The notes below the pieces were generated by a model, which worked only from the letters and a program-made list of their open reading frames with translations, made no database searches and was not told the DNA's origin. A stretch of DNA of 64,000 nt from Chondrus crispus. Its lineage: Eukaryota > Rhodophyta > Florideophyceae > Gigartinales > Gigartinaceae. Positions 30,949-42,353 of this stretch are shown one piece after another (positions within the stretch are counted from its first letter, which is position 1; each line of letters opens with the position of its first letter). The position numbers and the translations under genes were made by a program. Location: NCBI RefSeq assembly GCF_000350225.1, contig NW_005179227.1:1-64000 (forward strand), read 5' to 3'.

Positions 30949-31625
30949 TAGGCGTGAGTGGGGGGGGGGGGGGGGGGGTTAGCTTGATAATTGCGGTTGA
31001 AAGCAAGCGAACATCCTTCGCAATGGGGCGAGCGTGAAGCGTAGTAATGTGAAGGGACAGATGCAGATGAGCAGCGTATGCAAGACAAAAGGCGGAGGCC
31101 ATGCAGGGAGATAAACAAAGCTGGAACTAGAAGTAGCACGCAGAAGTAGGGATATTTAGCAGCGTTGAAAAGAAGGAACAGGCGACGGCTCAGCATCTCA
31201 TGCTGATTACTTTTGCATTTCCTCGCACTCCTTTTCACTCTTAACCCTTGATACGCATGCCATGAGCACACCCATTTCAAAAGGTATGGGAACGTAAACG
31301 TCATTGTTAAGCCAAGTCAAGCTTGCTGTCTCTATGCGTTTTGATCAATATCAGTTCAGCTGTTCCGCACTCCTTCCTTCAATCTAGCATGTGAAGGTTC
31401 CCATAGCATTGCATAATCATCGCTGCATGCTATGGGTTCTCTTTTTTTGACCACAATCAGACTAGCAATGGAGACTACATTTTTATTTCGATACACTATC
31501 ACAAGGGAAAGCTACTCCATCAACTGCATTGCAATACCTTACCTGCCTCGGCCTCTAGGTCCGATAAGACAGACTCCATACAGTCGCTAATGTAAACCGC
31601 ACCCAACCCACATCCTCAATTACGA

Positions 31626-31955
31626 TTAGGTAGGAACCTTACACCTAACTCCAGGAGGGCAATCACGTCCCCCGCGCGTCGGCAAAGACTGCTTCAACCT
31701 AGATGCTCCACAATTGCAGCCCGGGCAATACGCACATAGGCCTATGGTGCCACAGCACCTGTTGTTCTGGAGCATGAGCTCGCAAGTCTCTGGATAGATG
31801 CATTCGTAACAATCAGGGCAGCTTAGCGGCTTGCAGTACCATTTTCCAGTACTGTCGTTGACTGTGCAACGCGAACCACACGCGCCACCAGCCTGGATAC
31901 TGGTTACCAGCATCATTCCCAATGCGACGAACAATAGCGTTTTGAATGAATTCAT
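31626..31955 (-). CDS. Secreted cysteine-rich protein, paralogue 3
   Basis: 109 residues, sister of the protein at 11651-12004. The 22-residue signal peptide is identical. The mature part keeps all 15 cysteines (ACGSRC, GKWYC, CPDCYEC, CC, CPGCNC) while the loops between them differ heavily. The C-terminus is shortened to VRCKVPT. Extracellular and disulphide-rich by prediction; the role is unknown. The contrast between conserved flanks and changed loops suggests selection for change in the mature protein. Confidence 0.85.
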   Translation of the reverse strand: MNSFKTLLFVALGMMLVTSIQAGGACGSRCTVNDSTGKWYCKPLSCPDCYECIYPETCELMLQNNRCCGTIGLCAYCPGCNCGASRLKQSLPTRGGRDCPPGVRCKVPT

Positions 31956-32076
31956 GTCGGGTTGGTGGAACTGGTCTTGACTCTTGAGTTGGGTGTGAGC
32001 TGTTGGTGATTGTGGAAATGCTGTGCAAGGGCTGCAGGCTGCGTCGAGATGTTGAATCGTTCTCAGGTGTACCTCT

Positions 32077-32082
32077 TATATA
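32077..32082 (-). promoter_or_regulatory. TATA box of paralogue 3
   Basis: TATATA 122 bases before the ATG at 31955, the same spacing as in copy A. Confidence 0.6.
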
Positions 32083-33187
32083 CCCTTTCGGAGTTGCCAA
32101 GAAAGCAATTCGGTTTGACCCCCTTCGTTTCAGAACGAATTCCAAACCCTCTTTGCAACGCCCTTAACATCCCGAATCCCAAATTACTAGTACACAATTG
32201 CACCCCCGACCCGGTCGTATGAAAAAAAAAAAAAACTTCGGTACGAACCCCTTGCCTGGCAAGCACCACATAGTAATATGGAAAAGTCCACACCGCTCCT
32301 GGTCTGTGGAGTTAGGTCGTGTCCGTGTTCTTCTTGTGTCATGACAACGCGTCATTGAAAGCATGGCACTGAGAATATTCCCAGAGAAATGGCAACAGTC
32401 GTGGATATAAACAAGCTGGCTTTTGCTATCAAGTCTTTGACGAACAGTGTTTTCCATCCGTTTTCCAATGCACGAAATTCGCTCCGCCTTGCAACTGCGT
32501 GCATGTATCATCGATGTGTTGTAAGAGAGATTCACTGCACTTGCGCTTTTTCAAGTTGAAAATGATCATACTTCAATGATTTGCAGCGAACAGTTTCATT
32601 CACAACGAGGGAATACAAACGACACGTCAATAGGGAGCTCCACACATGAAAGTCGCTGTGCGGAGTGAGGAATGGAACAATTTGCTGTCTGTAGACGTAT
32701 TCACAATAGTTGAGGCACACAGAGATCAAATGTTTGATGAATGGATGCAACAAAAAGAGATCAAAAGCCCTTTTGTCTAAAATTCAGATGATTGTTAGTG
32801 TAAGCATATGCAGTAGTTCATCCCTGCACAGTCGATTCGTTCCAGTCTTATGCATTGCGTAAGTAAATGGATTATGTCCATAGTAAGTGGGTTTTAAAGT
32901 CATTTTTCAAGAGAGTTTGACAGATGTCAGGATGACAGATGTATGCATCACAGAGAGGCTGGCGCTGCAGCTCGCCATTTATGCGGGATGTTGCGTTGTG
33001 ATTCATGCCTTCCGGAATGGCATCCTGGATGCAGTTTCTTGAAATATATCGCGTTCTGAGACTCATCTCCACTCCTCAACAAGGAAGATTTCATAAATGC
33101 AGTCAAATACTCCAGTGGAAGCTCTTTGCAGTCCATGGAAGTTCTGAAATCCGGGCCCTATCTTTTCCGTCAGGGTAAAATTCTGTT

Positions 33188-33454
33188 TCAAGGAGCCCCT
33201 GAGAAAAGGCGTTCGTGCAGTAGTACATTAGATTTAGGAAAGTCATGCAGGGCATCTCCGTTCAGTGAGAAGTCCAGCCAAGAAGGCACAGGAGGTCCAA
33301 GCATCGTTTTTGGCAAGATGAATATTCGGTTTTTCTGAAGCTGCAACTCGCTGCTGTCGATTTCCACGTGTACATAGCAATCCATCATAGACGACATGAA
33401 TTGTTGATTGCAGGTGTAATCAGCATCATTGAGATATATTTGAATGAGATGCAT
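33188..33454 (-). CDS. Conserved ORF of unknown function (copy B)
   Basis: 88 codons, sister of 13250-13513, with replacements such as I to T and H to Y and a length change of whole codons. No recognisable domain. Frame retention across the duplicates is the only support. Confidence 0.35.
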   Translation of the reverse strand: MHLIQIYLNDADYTCNQQFMSSMMDCYVHVEIDSSELQLQKNRIFILPKTMLGPPVPSWLDFSLNGDALHDFPKSNVLLHERLFSGAP

Positions 33455-33480
33455 TTGAAAATCACCTCCGCTAGTGTCTA

Positions 33481-34043
33481 GGCGACCACCGGCAATTTCA
33501 TCTCATATGAGGTCAGGCATGGCGAGGCCAGCTTTTTTTGCAAAAATATATATACATTAACGTTGTCCGTGAATAGTGTTGAAGAAACAAGATTGCGCTT
33601 TATTACCTAAAGATCTCGGCCTAGAAATGCTTACCGTTCGTTGAATTCCTGGATGAATGCCCCCGTCTTTCGCTGTCTGCATTGGTGTGGACATAAACGT
33701 TGATACAACGGGCAAAGCAGCGTAGTGGCGCGTGTTTCCATGCCACCCCGGGCCGCTATCCTAGCGATACTACCCCCTTCGGCGGATGAGGACCACTTTC
33801 GGCTTGATTTGGGGCGCGCGTTCAAGACTCACCTGAGTTCGAGTTCTGCTTTGGTAAGCTTCAAGATGAGGGGGTACTTCCAGGATGACAGGGCGTAAGT
33901 AGCGACGGGAGATCGCGTTATCTTACCGAGCGTGTGCATGAAAAACATTTTCGAATGGTTAAGCCATACAAGAAAGAGTACGGAGAGAACAGAACCAGTG
34001 ATGACTTGATGACTGAGCAGCGAAGCTCAGGGTGGGATGGTGG
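33481..34043. other. Stretch without a supportable gene
   Basis: Sequence between duplicated copy B and the DIRS-like element. Only short open frames. The part from about 33900 may still belong to the 3' end of the DIRS-like element. Confidence 0.45.
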
Positions 34044-34514
34044 GAGAACAAGCGACCAATTGAGGAAGAGAGAAGAATGGTGAGAGAATTTTGACGTGCC
34101 TCTCTTATACAGCCCTGTTTTCAGACAGTGGCCGAGTTTCATTTCTGCCAAGTTCCATTACGCGAATGAAGAATCATTTCCAAGTCATAGTGGGGGTGCC
34201 AAACCATGGCGTGTGACTTGGTGCTGATTCTTTTTTCTGCCAAGTTTCATTATGCGAATGAAGAATCATTCCCAAGTCATAGTGTGACTTGGTGCTGATT
34301 CTTGTTTTTGCCAAGTTTCATTACGCGAATGAAGAATCGTTCCCCAAATCATGGCGTGTGGATTGGCGCTGACATGTCGCCAAGTCATCCTGACTTGGAT
34401 TTGTACGGCTGAAATGGTCCACTTGTTTTCCACTTTCTGCTGAGTTGTCGTGCGTTCCAACCGAAAAGCCCCCTTGTCCAGATTCACCTTTCAATTGCCA
34501 ATGAATGCACTAAA
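34044..34514 (-). repeat. DIRS-like A terminal direct repeat, 3' copy
   Basis: Matches 38565-38964 in the same orientation. It contains three copies of a unit with CCAAGTTTCATTACGCGAAT (near 34147, 34239 and 34309); the other end has two (near 38668 and 38760), which explains its greater length. Confidence 0.85.
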
Positions 34515-36486
34515 TATTGTTGAAGAAACTCCATAGGGAGTAATCGAGATTTCGGGCAGATGTCCGAAAAAGAAGACGGAATCCTCGCACGGCTGTACGC
34601 GAGCGTCTAGATAGGATTCTTCCATTGTGCGAGCGACACTCCAATCCCCCAGATGCGAATGCGGTAGGAAGGGACTCCTATTGCAGCGCATTACGATGCG
34701 GCACCCATGCGAAGCGAGTGTGAGGACCACAAGACTTGCGGAGGTGCGTTGACGCCAGCCTGAGACAGCCAAGCTTAGAGCCAACGTGAGATGCTTGCCG
34801 ATGACGGTGTGAGCCGTTGGCCCGGGAGGGCCCAATAGTAGCGACTTGTAGAGCGGGTGTTCCGGCGGTAACGGTCGTACCGTAAGACCAAGTCGATGAG
34901 CGAAAGCTTGTCTGGAGATAGTCTAGTGTAGGATAGGGTATGTGCCACTCGGGACCGATTTTTCCGTAAAGCAATTGCCAGGTTGATTGATCGTTCCGAA
35001 ACTTGAATGTTGTCCATGCGAAGCGCAGCGCCAGCCTCCCCCATTTCGAAGAAGATACGTCTTCTTCGTAGGAAACCAGAACAGCGGTAGCGTTGCGAAT
35101 AAACTGACGGTTGAGAGCAGGAGCGGCCACAGCAGCGTCGAAGATTTTCTTTGCTACGGTGCTCGGGAGGGCCCGTCGTTCCTTGTGTGCGTCCGGGTCG
35201 TTTTCGGCGCGGCGGTGCAGGTCAGATTGTTGGTAGGCGGTCAGCGCGAGTTGGATGAGTGGGGTGTATCCAACGGACAACTTGACGCGTTTGTGGGCCG
35301 TTACCACTGCGAGGACGTAATTCTTGACTGAATCGCCAGCAATCGTGCCTGAGTCGAAGAGCCAACCGAGGTACCTGAGCAAAGATCCTTCATCCGCAGC
35401 CCATGGGCCGATCCTTTCCAACGTACAGAACACAGTCCACTTCTGCCAGAATCGCTCATTGCTCTTCCATGTGTTGGGCGCCCGAGCGCGATGAATTAGA
35501 CCAGCGATAGTAGTCCCTCCGCCTGAGATTCGGACTGCGGCGGTGCGCAGGACTGAGCCACGAAGCGAAGCAGCTAGCAGAAGTTGCTGCGTATCGTCCA
35601 GACGGCTATTTTCCATGGTGGGGCTGGCAGGTGCTGTGGTGCCCACAATGGTGGTAGATAGACGTCTGGCGCGTGAAACAGCTGAAACGTTCCGATTTCC
35701 TTGAGGCGACGGCACCACGACTGAGCGGGCCACCACGGGGTGACCAGTAGGCCCTTTGCATTCCTGAATGATCTTCTCCACGACGAGTGGGATGAGCTTG
35801 AGCGGTGGGTTCCAGAAGTTGACCGTCTGCCCCCAATGTTGCTGTAGCGCATCGATTCCTGAGGATCTCGGGGAGTGGTAGCGGCTGTTGAACCGGTTGC
35901 AGATCGTTGATTCTTGGTCCGCAAACCGGTCGATTGTTGGATCCATCTCGTGTAAGAGCGCCCTGATTGTCCGGGTGTTGATCCTCCAGTCGTCCAGTGA
36001 ACGCAAGCGAGAGAGGCGATCTGCGAAGCGGTTGACGGCAGAAGGGACGTATCGTGACTCGATTGAGATGCCCAGCTTGAGCAGTACCTTGTGTAACGCC
36101 CGCAACTCCTTCATGAGGGCTGGTGAGCGCGTGGTCATTGTGTTGAGTATGTGGGCCACGGCCTGATTGTCCTCCCATACGCGGAGATGGGTCCCCGTTC
36201 GAAGGTCGTCTGCGAATGCCTTCAGATTGTCCGTTACTGCCCTGAGTTCCAGAAAGGTGATGGGCTTCGTACGCAGATGCGGATCCCAAAGCCCTTTCGC
36301 TTCCCAGACCCCTGGTTCTCCCATCCTGAGGTCGTGTCCCAGTATCCATCCCATCCCAATTGAGGTTAATGCATCCGAGTGCATTGCCATTGTGGCCGTT
36401 TGGTGATGGAAAGGGCGCGTAGACGGTGATTTGACAAATTCCTTCCAGTGAACCAGGTCCCGTATGGCTGCGTGTTTGAGCTTCAC
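34515..36486 (-). pseudogene. DIRS-like A RNase H and tyrosine recombinase, frameshifted
   Basis: The frame from 36486 encodes a DIRS-type RNase H (WEDNQAVAHILN, SRYVPSAVNRFADRLSR) and the adjoining block typical of these elements (DPTIDRFADQEST, NFWNPPLKLIPLVVEKI). A recombinase follows: N-terminal helices (NTWKSNERFWQKW) and the start of the catalytic domain. Near 35044 the frame changes to MGEAGAALRMDNI. A further change carries the remainder (CGPHT, then the ESYLDARVQ tyrosine region near 34600) into other frames. There is no intact ATG at the start, and the junction with the reverse transcriptase frame is also shifted. Confidence 0.75.
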
Positions 36487-37511
36487 GCGCCGCTTCGTTG
36501 GTCCCGTAGCGAGTCATACAGTGAACGGGTGTAGAAGCGGGCGAGAGGCATGGCCAGAGAGCATGAGATGGCCACCCCGAGGAAGTGGCGTAACAATGAT
36601 GTTTGCACAAACCGACGGTTTTGTCGGGCTTGCTGTAGCAGTTTCCGAGCGATGGCCTGAATCTTCTGAATCCGTTTGTCCGTTATCCCGAATACCTGAG
36701 CCTTGGTGTCGATCACGAAACCGAGGTGGTCCAACCGTTGCGACCCGTCCCAGCAGCCTTTGCCTGGCTTTCTGCGGAGACCGGTTTTCTGCAGCAGTTT
36801 GTCCAGGAGCCGCTGTGATCTGCGGAGTTCGGTGGGGCTTGGAACTGCCACCAGAAAATCGTCCATGTATGGGTGGATGCGGAAGTTGAGCCGGTCTCTG
36901 ATGTACTCGACGAAAGGTCGCATGAATTTGACGAAGTAGAACGGAGATAGCTTCCACCCAAACGGTAGGGCGATACAGCGAAAGTAACGTCCATCGATTC
37001 TGAAGAGGAACCAGTTGGGGATAGCCGGATGTAGCCTGAAATGATGGTACCCTTTCTCTATGTCGAACGAGAGCAGGTGGTCGTTCGCCTTGATTTCCAA
37101 AGCGAAGGATTCCAGTGTTTCCATTTTGACGGGAACAGACCGAAAGATATCTGACTGTCGTTTGAGGTTGACGACCAATCGTCGCTTTTCTGTGGGCACA
37201 ATGAAGGCGTTTGAGATAGGGAACCCTTGCTTTTTGAGGCGGTGAGCCTCCACCGGGGAGATTTCCTCGTAGATATGGCGGCGCGCGGCATCGGTGAGTT
37301 CGTTGCGTAGCCAGTCCAAATCCAGAGGTTCCACCGGGATCTCGGGGAGTACGAAGCGTGTGGCCCATTTGGCTGAGTTGATCGGTTTCTCGTACACCCC
37401 GAATTTGATGGCTCGAACTAGGAAGTCCGGAGCCCTGAGCCCTTCTGCCCAGAAACGTGTTTGGCGGTGTGGGTTGCTCCATAGCACAGAAGGGTCCGGT
37501 TTGCGGACCAT
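36483..37511 (-). CDS. DIRS-like A reverse transcriptase
   Basis: 342 codons. Motifs include LVVNLKRQSD, LLSFDIEKGYHHFRL, ALPFGWKLSPFYF and the catalytic HPYMDDFL near the middle, followed by a thumb-like region. The ATG at 37511 shares its A with the TAA that ends gag (TAATG), an arrangement used for stop-and-restart translation in some retroelements. This region itself has no internal stop. The link to the downstream RNase H requires a frame change. Confidence 0.85.
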   Translation of the reverse strand: MVRKPDPSVLWSNPHRQTRFWAEGLRAPDFLVRAIKFGVYEKPINSAKWATRFVLPEIPVEPLDLDWLRNELTDAARRHIYEEISPVEAHRLKKQGFPISNAFIVPTEKRRLVVNLKRQSDIFRSVPVKMETLESFALEIKANDHLLSFDIEKGYHHFRLHPAIPNWFLFRIDGRYFRCIALPFGWKLSPFYFVKFMRPFVEYIRDRLNFRIHPYMDDFLVAVPSPTELRRSQRLLDKLLQKTGLRRKPGKGCWDGSQRLDHLGFVIDTKAQVFGITDKRIQKIQAIARKLLQQARQNRRFVQTSLLRHFLGVAISCSLAMPLARFYTRSLYDSLRDQRSGA

Positions 37512-38499
37512 TACTTGAAGCTAGACCCGGAAGAGCCTGAGCCTCCTGAATTGGGGTTCCGCGGCGGATACCGCTGTGCCCCTCTTCCTGAGAGTCCCCT
37601 TGAGACACGTCCTGTAGCCTGTGTGCCTGAGTTGCAAGCAGCTTGTTTGTTGAACTCCTTGGCGTAGGCCTGGGAGCGGAGTTCGGCAAACTTCTCCTTG
37701 GTGTCCCTGTAGAGTTGGGAGACGTAGGGCTGATCTTGCTCGCGTAAGTACTTCTGGAGAAGTACCGCCTCAGACTTGCCTGATTCCACAGAGTCGGAGA
37801 AGAAGTCGACTCGTTCCTGCACCCGTTCGTACGAGGCTTAGAGATAGTGGTGTAGGACTGAAAAGGCCTCAGTAGCGGCTTGAGTGTTTCCAGTGAACAA
37901 AGCCTCTGCCACTTTGTGAGATGCGGCGAGGGCAGTTTCCGTGTTGTAACCGATGTTCCAGAGTACCTCAGCTTCCCAACCGTCCCTTGTATCCGATTCC
38001 TTGATGCGCCCGAACAGCTTCTCAGTTTCGGGAATGAAGCGTTTGGACGGGAATGGGGCCTGGTTAACAGGTTTCTGGAAGAGGTTGAGTTTCCCAGTTT
38101 CCCCGTATTGTTGGCGTGTGGCGACGGTGTCAGCGATTCCTTGAGCAGTCGGAGGTGGAAAAGTAAACTGAAGTCCCCGGTCGGCGTAGACGGCGTGAGC
38201 AGATGTGAGCTGCGGTGGGGCAGGTCCCGCACGTGGGGTCCAGGCACCCGGTTGCTCGGCGGCTTGTGAAACCGGCGGAGCGACTGGATCCTCAGCGGTA
38301 GCGGCAGTAGGGGCCGTAGCAGCGGGCGGTTCTGGAGCAGCGAGAGAATCTGGGCGACCTGCGTTTCCAACGAGTTGACCTTGGTGACGAGAGCAGCAGA
38401 TGGAGGGCGACTGGTAGAAGGCTGGTTTTCCAGAGTTGGCACTGGGCCAGAGATGGCTGCGGATCCGGACGAAGATTGATCTTCTTCAGCATTAGGCAT
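37511..38499 (-). pseudogene. DIRS-like A gag-like ORF, broken
   Basis: Begins with ATG at 38499 (MPNAEEDQSSSG). Includes a coiled-coil-like stretch (VTKVNSLETQVAQILSLLQ), then changes frame near 38325 and continues through a Pro/Ala-rich linker and a capsid-like region (VLWNIGYNTETALAASHKVA) to an in-frame TAA at 37840-37838. The same frame runs on to the Gly/Ser-rich end SSFK at 37513. Function as a nucleocapsid is inferred from position only; no zinc knuckle is seen. Confidence 0.6.
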
Positions 38500-38564
38500 A
38501 ATGCGCAAGTTGTTGAGAGCCGGCCGTGACGATGATCCGTCTGGAGCTTGTTGAGTTGTGAAAC

Positions 38565-38964
38565 GAGAACAAGCGACGACTTGAGAAATAGAGAAGAGTG
38601 GTGAGAAAGTTTTGACGTGCCTCTCTTATACAGCCCTGTTTTCGGACAGTGGCCGAGTTTCATTTCTGCCAAGTTCCATTACGCGAATGAAGAATCATTT
38701 CCAAGTCATAGTGGGGGTGCCAAACCATGGCGTGTGACTTGGTGCTGATTCTTGTTTTTGCCAAGTTTCATTACGCGAATGAAGAATCGTTCCCCAAAAC
38801 ATGGCGTGTGGATTGGCGCTGACATGTCGCCAAGTCATCCTGACTTGGATTTGTACGGCTGAAATGGTCCACTTGTTTTCTACTTTCTGCTGAGTTGTCG
38901 TGCGTTCCAACCGAAAAGCCCCGTTGTCCAGATTCACCCTTCAATTGCCAATGAATGCACTAAA
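38565..38964 (-). repeat. DIRS-like A terminal direct repeat, 5' copy
   Basis: Direct copy of 34044-34514, with one internal unit fewer. Confidence 0.85.
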
Positions 38965-39481
38965 ATAACGCGTTGTTTTTTTCATTTGCCCACAAACTCG
39001 CTGGACGTAAAGTAAACCCGAGTTGAAGAATCCCACCACGAGTTTTGCGGACTGACCTCCAGCAAGGTACCTGCCCGCAACAAACGCAAGTCTGGTACAT
39101 CATTGTGCGGTCCGACGGATCATGTGCACCTGGGCGAATACTCGCTGAAGCGAATATTGTAGCTCGCCACAAGGATAGAATAGTTCTCAGTCGAAAGGGC
39201 GATGTGTTTCGTCTTCTTGACGGGCTGAGGGGGGCCGTTTAGAGAGAACCGCTTGTTAGAAGCTTCTACTTGTCTGTCTTCTGCGATTGCTTTAGCGGCA
39301 TATGTGGCAGATCTTGTGGTGCTTCGATCCGTTGATGGACTCTGGGTAGATGAAGTGATAGGGGCATCCATGACGCAAACCGGTACGAACCGTGCGGTAT
39401 GAGACTCGTTTGTGCTGATGAGAGAGCGGAAACGCCACTTCGTTTTTCTTCAAGACGGGTCGAACCGGCACTGCCGTACAG
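38965..39481. other. Spacer between DIRS-like A and Gypsy element 3
   Basis: No supportable gene. Short open frames on both strands only. Confidence 0.5.
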
Positions 39482-40127
39482 TGTAGTGCACTGTACCCGG
39501 CACCGGGACAGCTGTCCTAATCTCGCCAAAATCGCGCTCGCCGCCACCACGTGTACCACGGGTACACGTGGACTCCCCTGCCGCTCTACTAGACCTCCCC
39601 GTGGACACGTGTAATCCCTCCGCAACCCATAGGGCCTATGGAGCTGTACTTGGTCCCCTCGGGGCTACACTCGTTATTTCCTAGTTATTCTAATTTACAG
39701 TATAATTTTGCTTCGCCATTACGGCGACGGGGGACTATATAGTCAACCCGATAATCAAAGTAAAGAGGCACGAAGCCTCGGGCCTTTTACCTTGGTTTCT
39801 GGATTCCAGGTTGTAGCCTCGACTCGGTACTGGCTCGCCCATACCGACCGAGCCATCTACACCCCTGGAATCCCAACTGTTTTCCCCGCGCGCGTCGATC
39901 CCCCCGCGCGAGACTTACGTTAACTACTGTGCTGTCCGTCCTGCTAGCTCTGTTTTTCTCTTAATTCCACACCCTTTTATTGCTGACTACCTTGCTACTT
40001 TTCTACCGCGCAAGCCGCGCCCGGATCCCGGTTCCGGTCATCCACCGGGTGGTCTCCCGAATTTCCTTACGCGTCCGAACGCGCGTCGTTCTGCCTACAG
40101 CCGCCACACGTGGCTGTAGTGCACGAC
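39482..40127 (+). repeat. Element 3 5' LTR
   Basis: About 645 bp, matching 51641-52287 with scattered differences. Contains a perfect inverted repeat CCACGTGTACC-ACG-GGTACACGTGG at 39547-39571 (two CACGTG cores) and TATATAG near 39736. The exact 3' boundary is uncertain by about 4 bases. Confidence 0.9.
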
Positions 40128-40131
40128 CTTC

Positions 40132-40148
40132 TGGTCTCCCGACCTAGA
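40132..40148 (+). promoter_or_regulatory. Element 3 possible primer-binding site
   Basis: TGGTCTCCCGACCTAGA starts a few bases after the LTR, the position and TGG start expected of a tRNA-primer site. The tRNA is not identified. Confidence 0.35.
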
Positions 40149-40249
40149 AGAAGTCGATACTCTCGTGCATCCGAGTGTCCTATTTCTTCCCTGACTTACT
40201 TCCCTTTCTATCTATCTTCCCTCACGCACCGACCGTAGGTGTATTCGTC

Positions 40250-42353
40250 ATGGTGACCGGCTCCGAGTCGTCTCATGACACTCGTCCGAGAGACGTCCCA
40301 GTGCCCGTCGCGGCGTGGATTACGCGGAACCGCCGCGAAGGCCTCCGTGAAGCCGAGAGGTTCTCTCTCCACTTAATCGAGGAGAAACTCAACTCGCACA
40401 CCGCCAAGATACGCGAGATGTTGGACAGCCTTGTTGCTGGTAAGATCGCCGCTCAGGCGGAGGTACAGTCCCAACAGGGACGTGATCGCCTCGCCGCACT
40501 AGAAGGCGTTCTCACGCGAGCCTGGCAGACGGACATCGGGTCCACCGTCGACAAGACGCTCCTCCCTCTACGGAAGGAGGTAGATCGCCTGACACAGGAA
40601 GTCAACGACCTCTGTCGGCGTAACCTCGCCCTGGAATCGGCTCAAACACGACCCGTCCCGGCTAGACAAGACGAGTCGACCGCGTCGAAGCCAAGATCTA
40701 ACCCGCAGTTACATGCGTTACTACCGTTGGACGGAGATCTACTGTTCGCCGACGTCACCAAATCGGCCCTCACGGCCGCTGGGATTCCGCTCCCCGATCC
40801 CCTGACGATGGAGGGACAACGGGATCCAATCCCGGACCTAGCGGCCGCCCGAGGCCTGTCGCCAAGATACGTCCTGTGACAAGAAGGTCAAGACCGAAGG
40901 CCACTGTCACAAGTCCGGCCATGGAAGCCGACCTGGACCGGAGGATTTCTCCGGTTACTCGGGTGGATCCCCGCCCTCAGCTTCAGAATCCGACTCCGAT
41001 TCGGACTCCGAAGCCGAGGCATTCACGGTACCACAACCGACCTTCGGCCCTAAGAAGAAGGGTGTCACTGTGTGGAAACCGACCAACCACCGCTTCCAAG
41101 GCGCGTGTAATTATCGAGCTTACCGTCTCGTGAATACCGACCCCACCGTCCATGCAAAGGTGTACGCCACGACGCGTAAGCGCGTGCAATATCTCCTCGT
41201 CGTAATGGGAGAGTACAAGTTTAACGGGTCCGACCCGATCAAAGTCATCAGCTTTTTGGCTAGATGTAAGGAGAATTTCGACAACGCCGAAGTGTCGGAG
41301 GCAATGGCTCTCATGGCCTTGCCGCATCTCCTCAACCCGCCGGCGAAGGGGGCGTATGAATCCCATCGAGGATATTTCCGACGCAATCAAGGGATTGCGT
41401 CGTGGCCAGCAGCAGTGAACTGGTTGCTTCGTACGTATGCTACGAATATTCAGATCGAGCAAGCGCTCTCTGTGGTCCGGGATTTACGTCAAAAACCCGG
41501 CGAAGTTGAGACCGAGTATGCGACTCGTATGTTAACCGCCCTCGCGCGGTGTGGGGACATCCATTCCCCCTATGAACGCACTACCTTGTTCATTGAAGGC
41601 CTCCTTCCGGCGAACAAGCCGCTGGTGCTCCAAGCAAGGGAGAATCGCCCCCGATCCTCATTCGAGGACACGGTGGCCGAAGCCCGCGCTCAAGGGGCGG
41701 CCTACCGCGCTCAAACGACTGGCGGAAGAAGAGGCGTCGACTTCGCGAGACCCACCGCCAAGCAAGTGTTGGCGATGGCAGACAGTATGCCCTCATCGAC
41801 AACCGCGGGTCTGACCCCGAGCTATCATACCGGCCGGGACGCCGAGAACTTCCTCGCCAATGACGAGCCATTCGCCGCCGCAGCTGGGTCACCGTCATTT
41901 CCCACCGAGGGATCCTCATTCAACGACAAGGATTCGTTGTTCTACGGAGAGCGGCGGCCGACCTACAAGGACTCGCTCCGGCTTCCGAGACCACGCGAGA
42001 AGTCTCCCGGTTGGGCCGGTCGAGAGGGAACCCGGGACATGAAGACACCTTCCCCGCCAATCATCTGCTACACATGCTACAAAGTCGGGGATCATATTAA
42101 CCCCGACTGTAGCATGAAGGTGCGCGATGTGTCGCTCGTCCCTTATAATTTTGAGAAGCTCACGGCGGCACAGAAGGCCCGTGTTCCGGCAGACGCGTAC
42201 TTGCTCTCTGTAGCCCTCCTCAGTTTCGAGGCCAATCGGCTGATCGCACCAGTCTTGCCGCCGAAGTCTCCCTCCGCTTCGGAGAAGTCAAGCCCCCTAG
42301 CAGCAAGCCCGCACCTCCGAAAAACTAGGAGACCTACAGCTGAAAATCGCTGA
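40250..42353 (+). pseudogene. Element 3 gag, frameshifted
   Basis: Starts MVTGSESSHDTRPRDV at 40250. The N-terminal half is helical and charged and runs to 40879. The frame then changes near 40870 to one containing SDSDSDSEAEAFTVPQ and a capsid-like region (GEYKFNGSDPIKVISFLARCKENFDNA, VRDLRQKPGEVETEYATRML). A zinc-knuckle-like CYTCYKVGDHINPDC near 42066 has one residue more than the standard spacing (C-x2-C-x5-H-x4-C). The frame stops at 42353 while the protease frame is already open from about 42301, so the gag-pol join could be a real frameshift site. Confidence 0.75.

Larger units (their letters stand above)
30297..33480. repeat. Segmental duplication, copy B
   Basis: Direct copy of 11010-13535 about 19.3 kb away, retaining about 690 bases (about 30531-31215) absent from copy A. 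That extra block contains most of a C2H2 zinc-finger gene on the minus strand and a run of 19 G at 30960-30978. Confidence 0.95.
34044..38964 (-). mobile_element. DIRS-like (tyrosine-recombinase) retrotransposon A, decayed
   Basis: A minus-strand element with gag-like, reverse transcriptase, RNase H and tyrosine-recombinase regions. It is bounded by direct repeats at 34044-34514 and 38565-38964. Direct rather than inverted ends resemble the split-direct-repeat (PAT/Ngaro-type) layout more than classic DIRS1. No integrase or aspartic protease is present, as expected. Several frameshifts and one stop mark it as inactive. Confidence 0.85.

Noticed and set aside
36514..38508. 664-codon minus-strand frame as one long DIRS protein
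   Set aside because: Only its first part is the gag start. The remainder is a Pro/Ser/Arg-rich shadow of gag and reverse transcriptase read in another frame.
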